Made by a program: the position numbers and the translations under genes
Shown: positions 1 to 12,399 of the stretch, in pieces
How positions within the stretch are numbered: position 1 is the first letter of the stretch
How the letters are laid out: the number at the start of each line of letters is the position of its first letter
Notes under the pieces: model-generated
Seen by the model: only the letters and a program-made list of their open reading frames with translations
Databases searched by the model: none
What the model was told of the DNA's origin: nothing
From: Hofstenia miamia
Taxonomy: Eukaryota > Xenacoelomorpha > Acoela > Hofsteniidae
Direction: 5' to 3'
Assembly: GCA_900660155.1 (NCBI GenBank)
Contig: CABFPE010000078.1
Coordinates: 1,149,193 to 1,213,192, forward strand
DNA: 64,000 nucleotides

Positions 1-234
1 TGACTCGCAGCCCTCCAACAGTGATTGATTTCTTTTCCCCGCCACCGAGCTTCAAGAAATCTTTGATGGCTTTCCTCTTTGCTGAGAACTTCTCCAACTT
101 CGCCTACTCTTCCATTTGTTCCTATTTCATCTCCTGTGACTATCCTCGCTGCCGTAAAACTTGACTTGTTTATATTTATTTGTTTATGTGTATGCCTTCA
201 GCGGCTAATAAAGTCATTGATTATTATTATTTAT
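1..234 (+). mobile_element. 3' tail of non-LTR retrotransposon LINE-A (truncated by window start)
   Basis: This pyrimidine-rich stretch aligns by eye with 63360-63525. Both copies share CTTCTCCAACTTCG-like text, TATTTATCTCCTGTGA-like text, GCCGTAAAACTTGACTTG and TATGCCTTCAGCG, then a short spacer and an ATTATT tail (about 218-240 here). In the other copy this block follows directly on the stop codon of a reverse transcriptase ORF, so it is the 3' UTR and terminal microsatellite of the same family. Any coding part would lie left of the window. The two copies are clearly diverged, so this is an old insertion. Confidence 0.75.
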
Positions 235-1639
235 TATTGTTATTAATTCAATTTTCGAAACTTTAATGTCGTTTTTCTCAAAACTATGCTTTTCCGAGAT
301 AAGCCATTGTGCGAATTCTCAAGAATACTGCTTAGAGTGTCGTTATACGCGTAGAATTCGAAGATGTGCGTGTGATAGCTATTTTCTCTACGGTTGCACA
401 ATAAAAATCAGATGTCATCAATATAGACTGGGTTAAAATTGATGCAAAAAAACAACATTTTGTTGTTCTAAGAATTTTGATCGGAGGACAATTTCTGTGG
501 TCTTCACTTAAGGTAGCTGTTATTCAAAAATTTGGTTAGTAATGAATTGGAGACTAAAAATGATTAAAAAAACTAGAAATCTGTTGTTACTGAGTATTTA
601 TAACATATAATTTTTAAACTAAAGTAAATGTATCCAATACTAAGCATTTCTCAAATTGTTCAAGCATACAATGATTTATTATATATGCTGTGTTCAAAGT
701 TGCGCTTTAGTTAGCATTTGGAATAATAATACTTCGGTGGAAATCAAAGAATTAATAAAAGCAGCTTTTCGTTAGTTAAGAATAATATAAAAGGTTTTTG
801 TAAAGTTATTGTTTATGAGGTTTTCAGAAACTGAGCTATTTGAAAATAAAATATCAAAAACAGTTTTTTATTAAACTTTGTTTAATTTTTGTCAATTTTT
901 ATAACTAACGTTGTTTTTACTGCAGTCTGCTCGGGTTGTGTCCACTTTATTTAAAAAATATAATTTTAGAAAAGTTTAATATATTTTATAATTTTCTCTT
1001 GATGACACTTTGAAATTTTTAAAAAATAATAAAATATTGAACTGAAAGGATTTTTCGCATTACAAAGAAGGATTCTGCTTAATAATTACTATACGTGTTC
1101 CTACTATTTTACTTCAAGAAGCTTCCTATTTCAAGTCTTACTCAAAGTTGAGCATAATGATCTACTTAAATTTTCGCATTGAGTGCTTTGGGATTTCTTA
1201 TTGTTCAGCCTCATTTAGTAAAAGCAATTTTAATGATTCCTTAATCCTACAAACATTTTCTTAATTACTTGAAAAGACCGACCTCAGTTAAATATGTTGA
1301 TTCAGGAAATTTGGTTTTTTACGAATTACAGCACACAGCAATATTGGTTATCATTTCTCTCATATCTTTCTCATTCAGATATGAATATGATATTTTGAGA
1401 ATGGATATGAACAGCAAAGCGCAATTAAGGAACCAAGCAGGTTTCATTTGTTAGTAAAACATCAAATTTCTGTATTTGAATTTGATTTGAAACAAAGTGT
1501 GATTAATGTTACAATGGCTTCCACAGCTAGTGTAAGAAAAAAACTATTCACATCAATTGTTGTAGGACATCTATCTACATAAAAAAACATTGAAGTTTGT
1601 TGTTGATCCACGGACTTTAAGCCTTATTTTTATCTGAAC
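235..1639. other. No gene seen
   Basis: AT-rich non-coding sequence. The only ORFs are about 60 codons long, with no recognisable motif or compositional change. Nothing supportable. Confidence 0.6.
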
Positions 1640-1830
1640 ATTTGGTATGGAAAGAATTTAAAAAATCGGAGTTTTTAGAGAATAACTGTTATCTTTTCAA
1701 GTATAAATTTTCAACATTTCGTTCACGCACGCTCGCCACTAAATTTGTCTGTTTCTAAAAATTTTTAAATTTCATAATAAGCTTGAAGGAAATTGCTTGA
1801 GAATTCTGGAAAAAAATGTTTTTCTTTATA
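1640..1830 (+). repeat. Dispersed repeat family D, diverged copy
   Basis: The order of short blocks (TATGGAAAGAATTTAAA, then TTTTCAACATTTCGTT, then a block around AAGCTTGAAGGAAATTGCTTGA) parallels the better copies at 25565-26125 and 56080-56675. There the blocks read TGGAGAGAATTTAAA, ATTGCATTAATGTATG and GGCTTGGAGAAAATTGTTTG. Identity is low and there are no clean ends, so assignment rests on block order. Confidence 0.4.
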
Positions 1831-3039
1831 ATGTACATGGGTAGCATAAAGTTAATTAGCATTTCTACTCTTAGCTAGGCCCGAAATTTCAATACAAATA
1901 TTCTCTTAGCTTCTCAAAATAAAATTTATTTAAATATGTTCTGCAACATAACGTTGTGCTTAATATTGCTGGATCCGGTCAGGTTTAAACTGGTTAATCT
2001 GCAGGAAACGGTTAATCAGGTTAAAATCCGGTTAAGTAGTTCTATCTCTGATTATCAAAATTTATTGATTACAATGATTGAGGTATTAGAAAAAAATAGA
2101 AATTGTGGGAAGGGGTGCAAAGATTCCTACTGTTGTAATTCTAGTCTACTCAACATTTTTAGACTTTCAAATTCTAGCGCACTAATTTAAAAAATAAAAT
2201 ATCAAATTTGAAGGAAAAAGATGCATCAATTCCAGCACGTTTATATTTGGCTTTTTGTTGCTATATAGATTAGATTTCAATTCATTGATAAAGTTTTACA
2301 TTTATTATTTATTCCGTTTTTTATCAAATCTAGCATACATTACATACTTTTCAGATGACTTTTTATATTGAATATAAATAACATAAGTAATTATTAAGCT
2401 ATTTAATTAAAGATTTATTGTCAAGACCAGTTATAAATCATTCTTAATTAATAGACAATGATTTTGTTTTCCGCTTCGCTACTGGTTGTAATTCATTTAG
2501 AACAGAAAAAAATCATTTTATCTTAATTTCAATAATAATTAATTGTAAATTTGTTACGGATTAGAAATATTAATATATATCTGAATGGAGATGTCTTTTT
2601 CCAATATTATTTCTCATCGTGTTGATGAATAATTTAGTATAGCAAAATATTTGAACACAGAAATGTGCTCTATTTGCATTTGCCTCCTGGCAACCAAACG
2701 GCATAAAACACTAATTCATCTAATTGTTTGTATAATAATTGTTCTAAACAAAATAAATGGCTTTATTCCAAAATAAACAATTCATTTTCCAGGTAAAAGT
2801 AATTCAATTGATTTTGAAATATTGGACATAAAAATTAATGATGTATAATTTAACTGCTATTTCCAACTGATTACGAGTCGTTTCTTAAATAAAAGATGCA
2901 AGCAAAACGTTGTGCACTTAATTTTAAACTGCCTTGAGATTTTATAATTTTTAAATTCCTATAGTTCACATATTAATAAATCTACATAAAAAGAAATAGT
3001 TAAAGTTAGTTTTTGCTCCCATACGCTTTTGAACTGATT
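1831..3039. other. No gene; short cluster of GGTTAA words at 1976-2036
   Basis: AT-rich non-coding sequence. Between 1976 and 2036 the motif GGTTAA or GGTTTAA recurs about five times in 60 bases, which looks like the sub-terminal motif array of a hAT-like element. I could not find a matching end. An 84-codon ORF covers it but has no recognisable domain and is probably accidental. Confidence 0.4.
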
Positions 3040-3230
3040 ACCTGATAGCCAAGTATGGAGAAAATTTAAAACTTTAGCATTAATTTTCAACATTACGTTA
3101 CTGCACGTTTGCCAACAGTTATGTCTCAGGATTTTCCATTTTCATTATAGGTTTGGAGCGTATTGCTTGAATATCTGGAAAACATACTGTCATGGGCATT
3201 ATACGGCGAGTATTATGGTGTCCAGATCGT
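3040..3230 (+). repeat. Dispersed repeat family D, diverged copy
   Basis: Shares with the 1640, 25565 and 56080 copies the ordered blocks AAGTATGGAGAAAATTTAAA, TTTTCAACATTACGTTACTG and AGGTTTGGAGCGTATTGCTTGAA. It lacks a clear 5' half. The spacing between the blocks is similar to that of the 1640-1830 copy, which supports descent from one parent rather than chance. Confidence 0.5.
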
Positions 3231-3387
3231 CAATTCCAAATATTAAATCTGTCTAGATACAAGATAAAATCCATCAAAGAAAAATTTCTTTTCTCTTCGG
3301 TTTTATTATTATAATGTTACTCAATATAGTGACAGATGTTAACAATTTTTCAATTCATTTATCAATTGAAAGCAAGATCCTCAATGG

Positions 3388-4630
3388 TAGCCGGATTTTT
3401 AATCATGGATTTTTAATCGCAGATTTTAATCGTACAAATTTTTAATAGCATGATATCTAATTGCAAGAATTTTTAATCGCAATTATAATTAAACTTGCTA
3501 CTGATATACAATATACGAACATACATACTCTATATCAGTGTGGGAAGTGGTTCAACCTGACCTGGGCACACATAGACGAGTCGGGTCGGGTAGTGGGATT
3601 TTTCTAATTTTTAGAATGGAAGAACACTGTAATGCCCAAGCATTTTTATTCAATTTCAATGAATAGGAAGGCTTTTGTAAATATACACTATTTAGATAAA
3701 TTGATATTATCATTTACATGCAAAATAATTGAATGATCCCTAGATTTGTTTGGTAATATCTTTGCCTCTACAAACTATCTATAATAGAATATTGATTCGA
3801 TATACAATAGATAAGATCACTTTTTAATGTTATGAAAATTTACATTATGATACTCTCACTGGTCGGAGTTTCAAACTTGCAACTTTACATTATTGAATGA
3901 ATTTAGCTGATAGCCTCCGATTAAAATAATTGAAAATGATTTAACCTCTGACGTTACTTTTCTCTGAGTATGAAAATATTTTTTGAGTCCTTCTCTCTAA
4001 TTTGAGTCATTGTACAATATTTCCAAAAATATCGATTTTTGTATTTTTAGAAAAACAAAATATGCCTAATTATAACTGCCAAAAATCATTTTGATTTCAA
4101 GATTTGAGTATAGTACAAATAATATTTTTTAATATGCTGAAATGGCAAGTAAGGCATTAAGTTTTTGCTCAGAATAAGTGTCATATAGAAATTTGCAACA
4201 ACGAGTATTAGAGGGTTAAGGAGCAACTTAAGAAGTCAAACATTGATCTTAAATTCTTTTATTATTTTTGTATTTCTTTATTGCTTTTATGTACAATTCT
4301 ATGCTAAAGCATTTTGTGCGTATTATACTAGCAATCTTTCTTTAATCGGGTTCTAGACGGGTCTGGTTGGATCACGGGACATTGTACAATACCCAGCAAT
4401 ATCTTTAAGAACAGTACGATAAAGTTAGGGCTTAGGGTTGCGCAGGGCTGTCAACCAATCACGTGCACGCAATTATTATTGTTGACATTATTTGTAGATA
4501 ATAATAATAATTTGTTATTGAGATGTATACACAACGAATATTATAAACGCAGGCTTAACTATTATTGTGATTAAAAATCGGCTATTAAAAATTCTTGTGA
4601 TTAAAAATCGTGCAATTAATGCTCCGATAA
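3388..4630. mobile_element. Unclassified element bounded by inverted arrays of GATTTTTAATC
   Basis: Left arm 3388-3499 carries repeated (G)ATTTTTAATCR words and ends in CAATTATAATTAAACTTGC. Right arm 4549-4630 carries the same words in reverse complement (GATTAAAAATC, ATTAAAAATTC) and begins GCAGGCTTAACTATTATTGTG, so the two arms form an imperfect inverted repeat about 80-110 bp long around 1.05 kb of interior. The interior has GGGTCGGGT-type words near both edges (3580, 4350) but no ORF. This organisation is typical of non-autonomous hAT-like or foldback elements. No target duplication was identified and the family is not known to me. Confidence 0.5.
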
Positions 4631-5019
4631 TAATCTAAATTTGAAGTAAATTAATTCCTATTTGAAATGCAAATCAATTTTTTAAAATAATTGGTGCACA
4701 TCAATAAAATATTTCCTAATGTGACTACATACATATGTAATTTAATTTTTTTTCCAAAAAACTTCAATCACTGCTATAGAAATAACTTTTATTGCTTCGA
4801 ATTTTTATAATATTGTAATTACTTCTGGCCTAATATTTAACTTATAATCGGGTTGATTTGGTTGTAACTTATAAATCAGTTTTTACACCCTGATATTAAA
4901 TGATTTGACATAATCGGCTGGGCTAAATATAGTTCAATTCGATGTAAAATAATTTTAGACGCAAGCTTACAGTAAATTTGTTTCTCTAAATATTTCGTAT
5001 TTAACCACGAATTTTCCGG

Positions 5020-5295
5020 GAATTTTCAAAATGAGAGATGACCTCCTTAAGAAATTTTAAACACTCATAACTTACGAACTATAACAGATAGCCTAAATCT
5101 AAACACACCCCGAGGTAGATAGAGGAGCGCTTTCGCGTTCATGCACGACGAACATCAGGTTTTGGGAGAATTTGAAAAATTATAAATATCAAAATTTTTA
5201 TGAAAAAATAAGTTTAAGTAATTCCGGTACAGGAAAAATTTTTAGTACAATATTACATGCGAACACATTCTTCAATAGATGTGTCAATATTCCAT
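5020..5295 (+). repeat. Dispersed repeat family D, 5' part preceding the 151-bp array
   Basis: Blocks AATTTTCAAAATGAGAG, AAATTTTAAACACTCATAAC, AACTATAACAGATAG and AGAGGAGCGCTTTCGCG correspond in order to AAATTTTCATGATCC, GATTTTAAACGCTTATAGC, AACTATTAATGGTATG and AGAGAGTCTCC...TTTCGCTC in the 56080 copy. It leads directly into the 151-bp array, whose unit begins with the family's downstream TAGGCTTGGAGAGAATTGTT block. The array therefore grew out of the 3' end of this copy. Confidence 0.55.
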
Positions 5296-6202
5296 GAATT
5301 TTAAATGTCTTTGTAGGCTTGGAGAGAATTGTTTGAACGTGTCGAGTATATGATTTGTATCTCTAAAGTCACTCTGAGCAGCATATGACTGGATATTATT
5401 AAGATAAAAATTAAACTGTAGCGTCAAATTTTGAAATATTTATTAAGAATTTTAAATGTCTTTGTAGGCTTGGAGAGAATTGTTTGAACGTGTCGAGTAT
5501 ATGATTTGTATCTCTAAAGTCACTCTGAGCAGCATATGACTGGATATTATTAAGATAAAAATTAAACTGTAGCGTCAAATTTTGAAATATTTATTAAGAA
5601 TTTTAAATGTCTTTGTAGGCTTGGAGAGAATTGTTTGAACGTGTCGAGTATATGATTTGTATCTCTAAAGTCACTCTGAGCAGCATATGACTGGATATTA
5701 TTAAGATAAAAATTAAACTGTAGCGTCAAATTTTGAAATATTTATTAAGAATTTTAAATGTCTTTGTAGGCTTGGAGAGAATTGTTTGAACGTGTCGAGT
5801 ATATGATTTGTATCTCTAAAGTCACTCTGAGCAGCATATGACTGGATATTATTAAGATAAAAATTAAACTGTAGCGTCAAATTTTGAAATATTTATTAAG
5901 AATTTTAAATGTCTTTGTAGGCTTGGAGAGAATTGTTTGAACGTGTCGAGTATATGATTTGTATCTCTAAAGTCACTCTGAGCAGCATATGACTGGATAT
6001 TATTAAGATAAAAATTAAACTGTAGCGTCAAATTTTGAAATATTTATTAAGAATTTTAAATGTCTTTGTAGGCTTGGAGAGAATTGTTTGAACGTGTCGA
6101 GTATATGATTTGTATCTCTAAAGTCACTCTGAGCAGCATATGACTGGATATTATTAAGATAAAAATTAAACTGTAGCGTCAAATTTTGAAATATTTATTA
6201 AG
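5296..6202 (+). repeat. Tandem array, six copies of a 151-bp unit
   Basis: The start of the unit (TTAAATGTCTTTGTAGGC) recurs at 5301, 5452, 5603, 5754, 5905 and 6056, a constant spacing of 151 bases. On reading through, all units look identical. The sixth stops at about 6202, where AAGAATTTTAA of the other units becomes AAGAAAATTAA. Each unit holds TAGGCTTGGAGAGAATTGTT, GTGTCGAGTATATGATTTG and CACTCTGAGCAGCATATGAC, the first being the 3' block of repeat family D. There is no coding potential. Homogeneity implies recent expansion or an assembly effect. Confidence 0.95.
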
Positions 6203-8228
6203 AAAATTAAGCTTATAGAGAAGAAAACATATTTTCAAACTTTAGATTCGTATAGGACCCAAGACGATACATATCTAAATATATATGATAGGCTCAAATT
6301 TCTTCTCTTTCTTATGAGATCTGATTTGAATTACAAAATTGTAATCCAATCAAACGATTATCACTACTTCCGATTACAAAAATACGCTCAATTGGAACAA
6401 GTAATAACCCCCTAAGTACATCGACCAACAAAATTTGTGGTTTTTTTTTCAAAATGCTTTTGTTAAATTGGGAGTACGTTCTTTCATTAGCTTCTGTCAA
6501 TTGCATCTTTGGTTAAATCAGTTTTTATTTAAACTAATTGTAGTTCTTTTTAAGCAATAATGATTGCTTTTTACTTTAAAATTAACTGCACTATTTAAGG
6601 AAAATTCATGATCTTAATAAAGAAAACTTATTCATGTAAATTTTGGTAGCAACTAGAGTTATGCGCTATCGAAAAGTCACTGGTTTCAGTCCAATGTAGT
6701 CCAATTGGATTTGCTGCTAGTGCTGTCCCTCTACTAGTTCCATTAAATATTCTGACCCAATTGCTCTATCTGGTCCCATGTCTTATCATTTTTCACTCAA
6801 ACTAGCAAAAATTATTAATAATCCCAATTTTTCAAAACATGGTGGATCCTAGGTTTCAATCCCACGAGACAGGAATTCTCGCAAAACCGTACCACCAACT
6901 CCTTAATTTTTTAAAAAAATATTGTTTTATATATTCTTAGATATTTCTGCCAAGTTGAGAACCTCATTATTTAAATTTAATATTTTTTGCACATGCAAGT
7001 CAGGTATATACGATTTATAAGTGATATAGAAAAAAAATATTTTTAGTAATATGATCTCTCCTGATACTATTATTGACTAAGTTTTAAAATTTTGCAAATA
7101 TTAGACTTAGTATGAAAGACGTTGAACATTTGTGAAAGCAAAATTTTGGGGCTAATTTAAAATAAAAGCATATGCTAATAAAAGAAATAATCTTTAATTC
7201 TAATATTGAATCAGAGGATATTTTCATAATGAAGCGAGTCTAGAAAATATGAAAATGCAACCCCTGTCAGAAACCGTATTATAGCCAACCAGAACCAATG
7301 CTTAAAATAAAATGTGATATTGCTCAATTGAAAAAAATACATTGTATGGAAGCAATTGTTTTGTTATAGGCAGAATCATTTATAAAATGAAACACGCTGT
7401 ATAGAAAAGCATTACCATTTCCAATAATTTATTGAATTTAAGAAATGTGTTCTCTAATAAATTTTAAGTGTTTTTTTATTAATTATCCCACGTTGGATAA
7501 AGTTCGACCTTGAGAAGTTATTAAATTTTATTGAATTCCTCGGATTTATATTTTATTTAAAATTGAGATGATAAAGAACCAATGAATGGACAGAGATAAA
7601 TTTAGTTTGGAATTTTAATGTAAATCTAGAAGAACGGAATTACTTTCACATTTCAAAATGTATGATTTCTTTTGAAAATTATGAATTCTTTTCATTTCAC
7701 GTCCGTGTAAGGGAAGCATTAGTCATGCAGAAAGCAATGAGGCAGAACATTTTTAAGGCAGAGCCATTAGTCTTAACATAGAAATGCTACTTTTCAATTT
7801 ATGTCGTAGTCGTCTAGTTAACAATAGAAAAATTTAGCTATAGCGTACCATTGATTAATTAACAAGGAATAATCTGTAAACAATCTAGGCTAGCAACGCT
7901 ATCATTTTGTTATAGCACGTTTACTTGTGACAACACCCCCAAATCTATATGAGTGAGAAAATGGCTTAATCACCTACTGTACAATAAACTTAGATTTACT
8001 TTGTTCATGAAAATATAAGATTTTTCGAAGATAAATAAGAAATTTAATTAAGAAATTTCCTCCAATACAAGGTGAAAAATATTTCAAACTATATTTTCAG
8101 TAATAAAACATAATGAGAAATTATCAGACTTATCTAATTTTGACAAATGGTGTAAAGATTTATAAGACTTACCTCTATGGTATTAAATTAACCAGTTTAT
8201 ATTTACCATGTACTATATTATTAAACTA
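6203..8228. other. No gene seen; possible tRNA-like SINE scrap near 6650-6760
   Basis: AT-rich non-coding sequence. Around 6658-6700 there is a tRNA-like run with a degenerate B box (GGTTTCAGTCC at 6683), and a second B-box-like word (GGTTTCAATCC) lies near 6852. No A box or folded tRNA is convincing, so these are at most SINE remnants. The 64-codon minus-strand ORF at 6312-6506 has no recognisable motif. Confidence 0.35.
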
Positions 8229-8615
8229 CAGGGTGCCCCACAAAAAAATAACAGATATTCGATATGCTGATTTCATTCAGCCAGATGAATGGCCTGCTAA
8301 GAGTCCAGACCTAAACGTCATGGACTACATTATTTGGAGTGTTTTATTATGAAAAATTAAAGCCTTAAGGCATGAAATTAAAACAATTACTGACCTCAAA
8401 ACGTTAGTTACAGAAGCCTGGAATGCAATCCCTTAAGAGCAAATACAAACAGCTACAGCAGCCTGGATTCCCAGATTGCAGAGATGTATTGACAGAGAAA
8501 GTGGCCATTTTGAACATTTGTAAAGTATATATTTTAGTTATTTTGTTTTGCCGTCATTTGTATTCTGTTACAACCCATGTTTAAAAAATCCTTTGGTTTT
8601 TTGTGGGTCACCCTG
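8229..8615 (+). mobile_element. 387-bp internally deleted Tc1/mariner element
   Basis: The ends are CAGGGTGCCCCACAAAAAA and, inverted, CAGGGTGACCCACAAAAAA, each flanked by TA (8227-8228 and 8616-8617), the standard target duplication of this superfamily. The interior keeps only the last part of a transposase. The reading SPDLNVMDYIIW carries the third catalytic Asp in the context used by DD-D type mariner relatives. It is followed by in-frame stops and the C-terminal tail TATAAWIPRLQRCIDRE. The first two catalytic residues and the DNA-binding domain are gone, so the element is non-autonomous. It could have moved only with transposase from elsewhere. Confidence 0.85.
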
Positions 8616-8617
8616 TA

Positions 8618-11600
8618 TTTGCAAAGTCAGCTGGGCATTCACAAGAGTGAGTGCGCACATTTTCAGTCATTGTGAGGCATTGTTCCGAATATTCGCTGCC
8701 CCGGAGACCCTGATGACCAATTAAATTTAACAAATGAGACTATATGTATTTATTTCTTATAGCACCGGCTTTCACTTTTCGATTTAATTTATATTTTGAT
8801 GCTAATCATTATCAAACAAATTTGAAGCTTGCATATTTTAGCTTTCTAGGTATTGTAAAGAGGAAGGGTGCCAGATTTACGAATTTCAATCTAGACCAAT
8901 TTGTATTTGCATTGAGATAACATGACTCATGTATCAGGTTTATAAATAATACAGAATGCTGGATATCTAGTATAATTAAGCTAATTAAGGAATTAAATAA
9001 AAAAAAATAAATTATTAGTTATATTTTTGAAATTAGGATTCACTTTGTGTAAGATTTAATCAGAGAAAACATTAATGAATGTGACTTAATTATCCGAATT
9101 CCCCAATTCATATATTTTTAATGATTCACATTAAACGCAGGTAGCCTTTTATTTTAATGGAATTGTTAATTTTAATAACATTTCTTTTCTTTGAATGGGC
9201 GTTCGCAATCTTACTCCGTTTGAAAGTTTTTTCTCAGACTTACATTATTCATGAGTTTAGAAATTTATTTTCCATATTAGAGAAGCTAGAGCTACATGTA
9301 ATGTTTTGGCAACTCAATTATAATGATATATAAATAAATTCACATTTCAATTAATAAATATCTGCTATATTGAAAAATGGAATTTGATAGTCTTGCTAAA
9401 GCTTTAAATATACTGGAACATATGAAGCCAAAATGCATCAAAACAAATACAAAATTTTATGCTTAAGCAAAAAATTGTTCAGAAAGAAGGATTCATAAAA
9501 TTCATAAAATTCACGACAATTTCCTTTGCTCGTCAGCTAAATCTAGTGAAATTGTATAGAAGATTCTTAAAGTCATTAATTGGGGGAATTGAAAACACGA
9601 AAACAAAATCAGAAGTCATAGATTGCATATAGGAATCACAGGATTATGATTCGCAAAGGATAATGACAAATAGATAACTTATTTGTCATTTTTGTTAGCA
9701 GGACTATTTGAGTTTTCTCAGTGCTGACAAGTCGAGTGATCGTTAATTTGGTGAAGACCTACAGAAACTGTCAAAATGTTGCAGACCCCTGAAGATTCTA
9801 CTTACCTTCTTAGCAAGATTTTTGTATGTGACAAGAGTTCCATTATTAAGCACATACAAACATTTGGAGCTAACATACTTGCTAACATACTGAATTTGGA
9901 CCACTTCCCTTATTTTGGACATATCGATATGAAATTTGCTTTACCAAAAACATTTCCTAATTTGTTTTACCTTACTAAACCTATATTGGCAATTTTTGAA
10001 ATTTACAATTAAAAACGATAAATTGAAAAAACCTGATTCAAATAAAGTAGAGAATAAAAAACTAATGTAAAATTATTAATATAAAAAATAGAAAACCTTT
10101 GTTTTAAGCTCAACATTGAATTTGGTCGGGCTACTCTTGAGCTAAAATTTTCGGCCAGTGTCCATCTCAGAAACCTCAAGTTTTCTATATCAAACTCTCT
10201 GAGAACGACTTTTTTAAACTAATAAAGTTGTGCCTAACCCTATTTACCACATGGTGGTTTGAAAATTCCGGTATGTCTGTGCTTTCCTGGCTTTTACTTT
10301 TATAGAATCAAAATGTTCATTATTCCATGTTTTTCCATAACACTAATGTTTTTTAGGATTTATGTCATTTCCCTAATAATATGTTATACTATTGCATTAT
10401 TTTTTTCTTGAAAAATACATTAGTGTGTTCCTGTTGAAATTTGGCAATTGAGAAATTATGCTTTTTCAAACTATTAGTAATGTCTAACTAAATACATATC
10501 CACAATATGAAATGAAACTCTTTATATCACTGGTTTTTGTACAACCTAAAATATACAAATAAACAACAAAGCGGATCAAAAGTAAAATAAGCAAATTTCC
10601 CAGCTTATTTCGAAATTTCAAAAAACTTTAAACACAAAGAATGTTTCAATGTTTGCGGTGAAGGTATAATATTATATATTGGTAAAATGCAAGTTAAAAT
10701 ATCTTACTTAGGTCAAGCTAACCTGTTTCAAATCTAGATTAGAGAAAGGCAGAATGTCAATTAATAAAAAGGTGCTTTCTTAATTATCAGGAGAAAGCAA
10801 AAGACTTTAAATATACTGTGCAAATTGTTTAAATTTTGCATAATCATTGCTATGGGCTAAAAATTCAAACAGTCAGTTTTGACATTTTCCCAAAAACCTA
10901 ATTACGGAAGTTTTGAGACGTCAATTGGTTTACAATATTTGTTTATTAAAAACAACAACAAATAACACACTCAAATTTCATTTTGCTCATGGTTAACCAT
11001 AGTTACAATAAAAATGCCGATTTGCGCAACTTATAATTTTTAACAGAAAAGTAGCTATTATTTTAATTTTGAGTTATTTTAATAGGATTACTTGAGTAAA
11101 GTTAAGCTATTCAATACTGGTCATAGAGTTCCCATACATCTAGTGCATTTTCAGTCTTGAAAGTTATCTATCAACACCATCTTCAGTAGATTTTGTTTCT
11201 CCATCGCTCACTAAATGTAGTACCTTTTTTTTCTACTTGACATCCTCATCCATTTAAACATTATCGCTTTTTTCTTAATAATAAGAGTCGAAATACAGTA
11301 TTTACTTGTATTGCAAAGCATTATATTCTTCCCTAATTTTTTGACATATTGTTATTCGTAATATATTTAAATTTAATAAGAGTAAGTCAAAAAGTTACAT
11401 TCAGTTCATTAAAAATTCTCCCAGTTTATAATAATTTGAAAGAAACATCATAGCTATTGAATAAATAGAGAAATATCAACTATCCATTTTAACAATTTTC
11501 TCAAATAAATGTACTGAATAAATTCACTACTACAATTGGAATTTAAAACACATTGTTTGGTATGAAAAACCATCCAGTAACATTATAAATTAGGTAAAAT

Positions 11601-12399
11601 GGTCATTAAGACGTCACTATGTGATCCTGTCATTGTTTGCGGGATTTAATATGCTTCCATCATTGAACGCTTCGTTATGACTGATATAAAGGTGTTATTA
11701 ACAAATTAATAATTCAAGTAACGCAAACATTAATTTGTTAATTAAAGATAATGCAGGAGTGGAAACCCCGCCCTCTAATCATTTTGGATGGCCGAATGGA
11801 AGGACTATTAATCTAATTGAAACTTCTAAAATAACAAAAATGCTCAGGTAGCTTCCATTTACTGTATGTTTTCCTGCATTAAAATATGCTTACGTTTTAT
11901 GTGTTTTATATGGAAATTTATTAAAGTGAAAGAATTATATTTATTAATTATAATTATTCTAGCAAATGGAAGCACACAGATTGTGGGATACAGTCATTTA
12001 GATATTTCACATTCTCTGAGAAATATTTATTCATTTTAAGACTTATCCTTGACAAATGGTCATAGAAACAGCCTAAAATTTGTGATCATTTTAAATGCTC
12101 TTTAAGCCTATGAGCTCTTTCAAGAATAATCTGAATTTTGGCGATCTTTAAGCAATATCTGTGATGTTATCTATATACTTAAGGTTTTTAATTTAGAAGT
12201 TGTAATCGAGATCTGGGCATGTGTACCTAGGGTCTCATTAGATAATTTTACCTGATTAAAAATTTACCCACACAGCTATAACAATACATAGCATTTCTAA
12301 ATTTATTTCAACTAATTGATGAAAAACTAATAATTGTGTATTCTTGGTGGGCAAGATGATTTTTATAAAATTTAAGGATTTTATATTTCAATCAGTAGC
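8618..12399. other. No gene seen
   Basis: About 3.8 kb of AT-rich non-coding sequence. The longest ORF, 9776-10012, has no recognisable motif and ordinary local composition. A stretch at about 11610-11850 is less simple in sequence, with TAATTA/ATTAAT words and a GGAAACCCCGCCC-like run; see findings. Confidence 0.6.

Noticed and set aside
5296-6202. CRISPR array
   Set aside because: Contiguous 151-bp tandem units without distinct spacers, in an animal genome.
6650-6900. tRNA gene
   Set aside because: Two degenerate B-box words but no cloverleaf or convincing A box; at most a SINE scrap.
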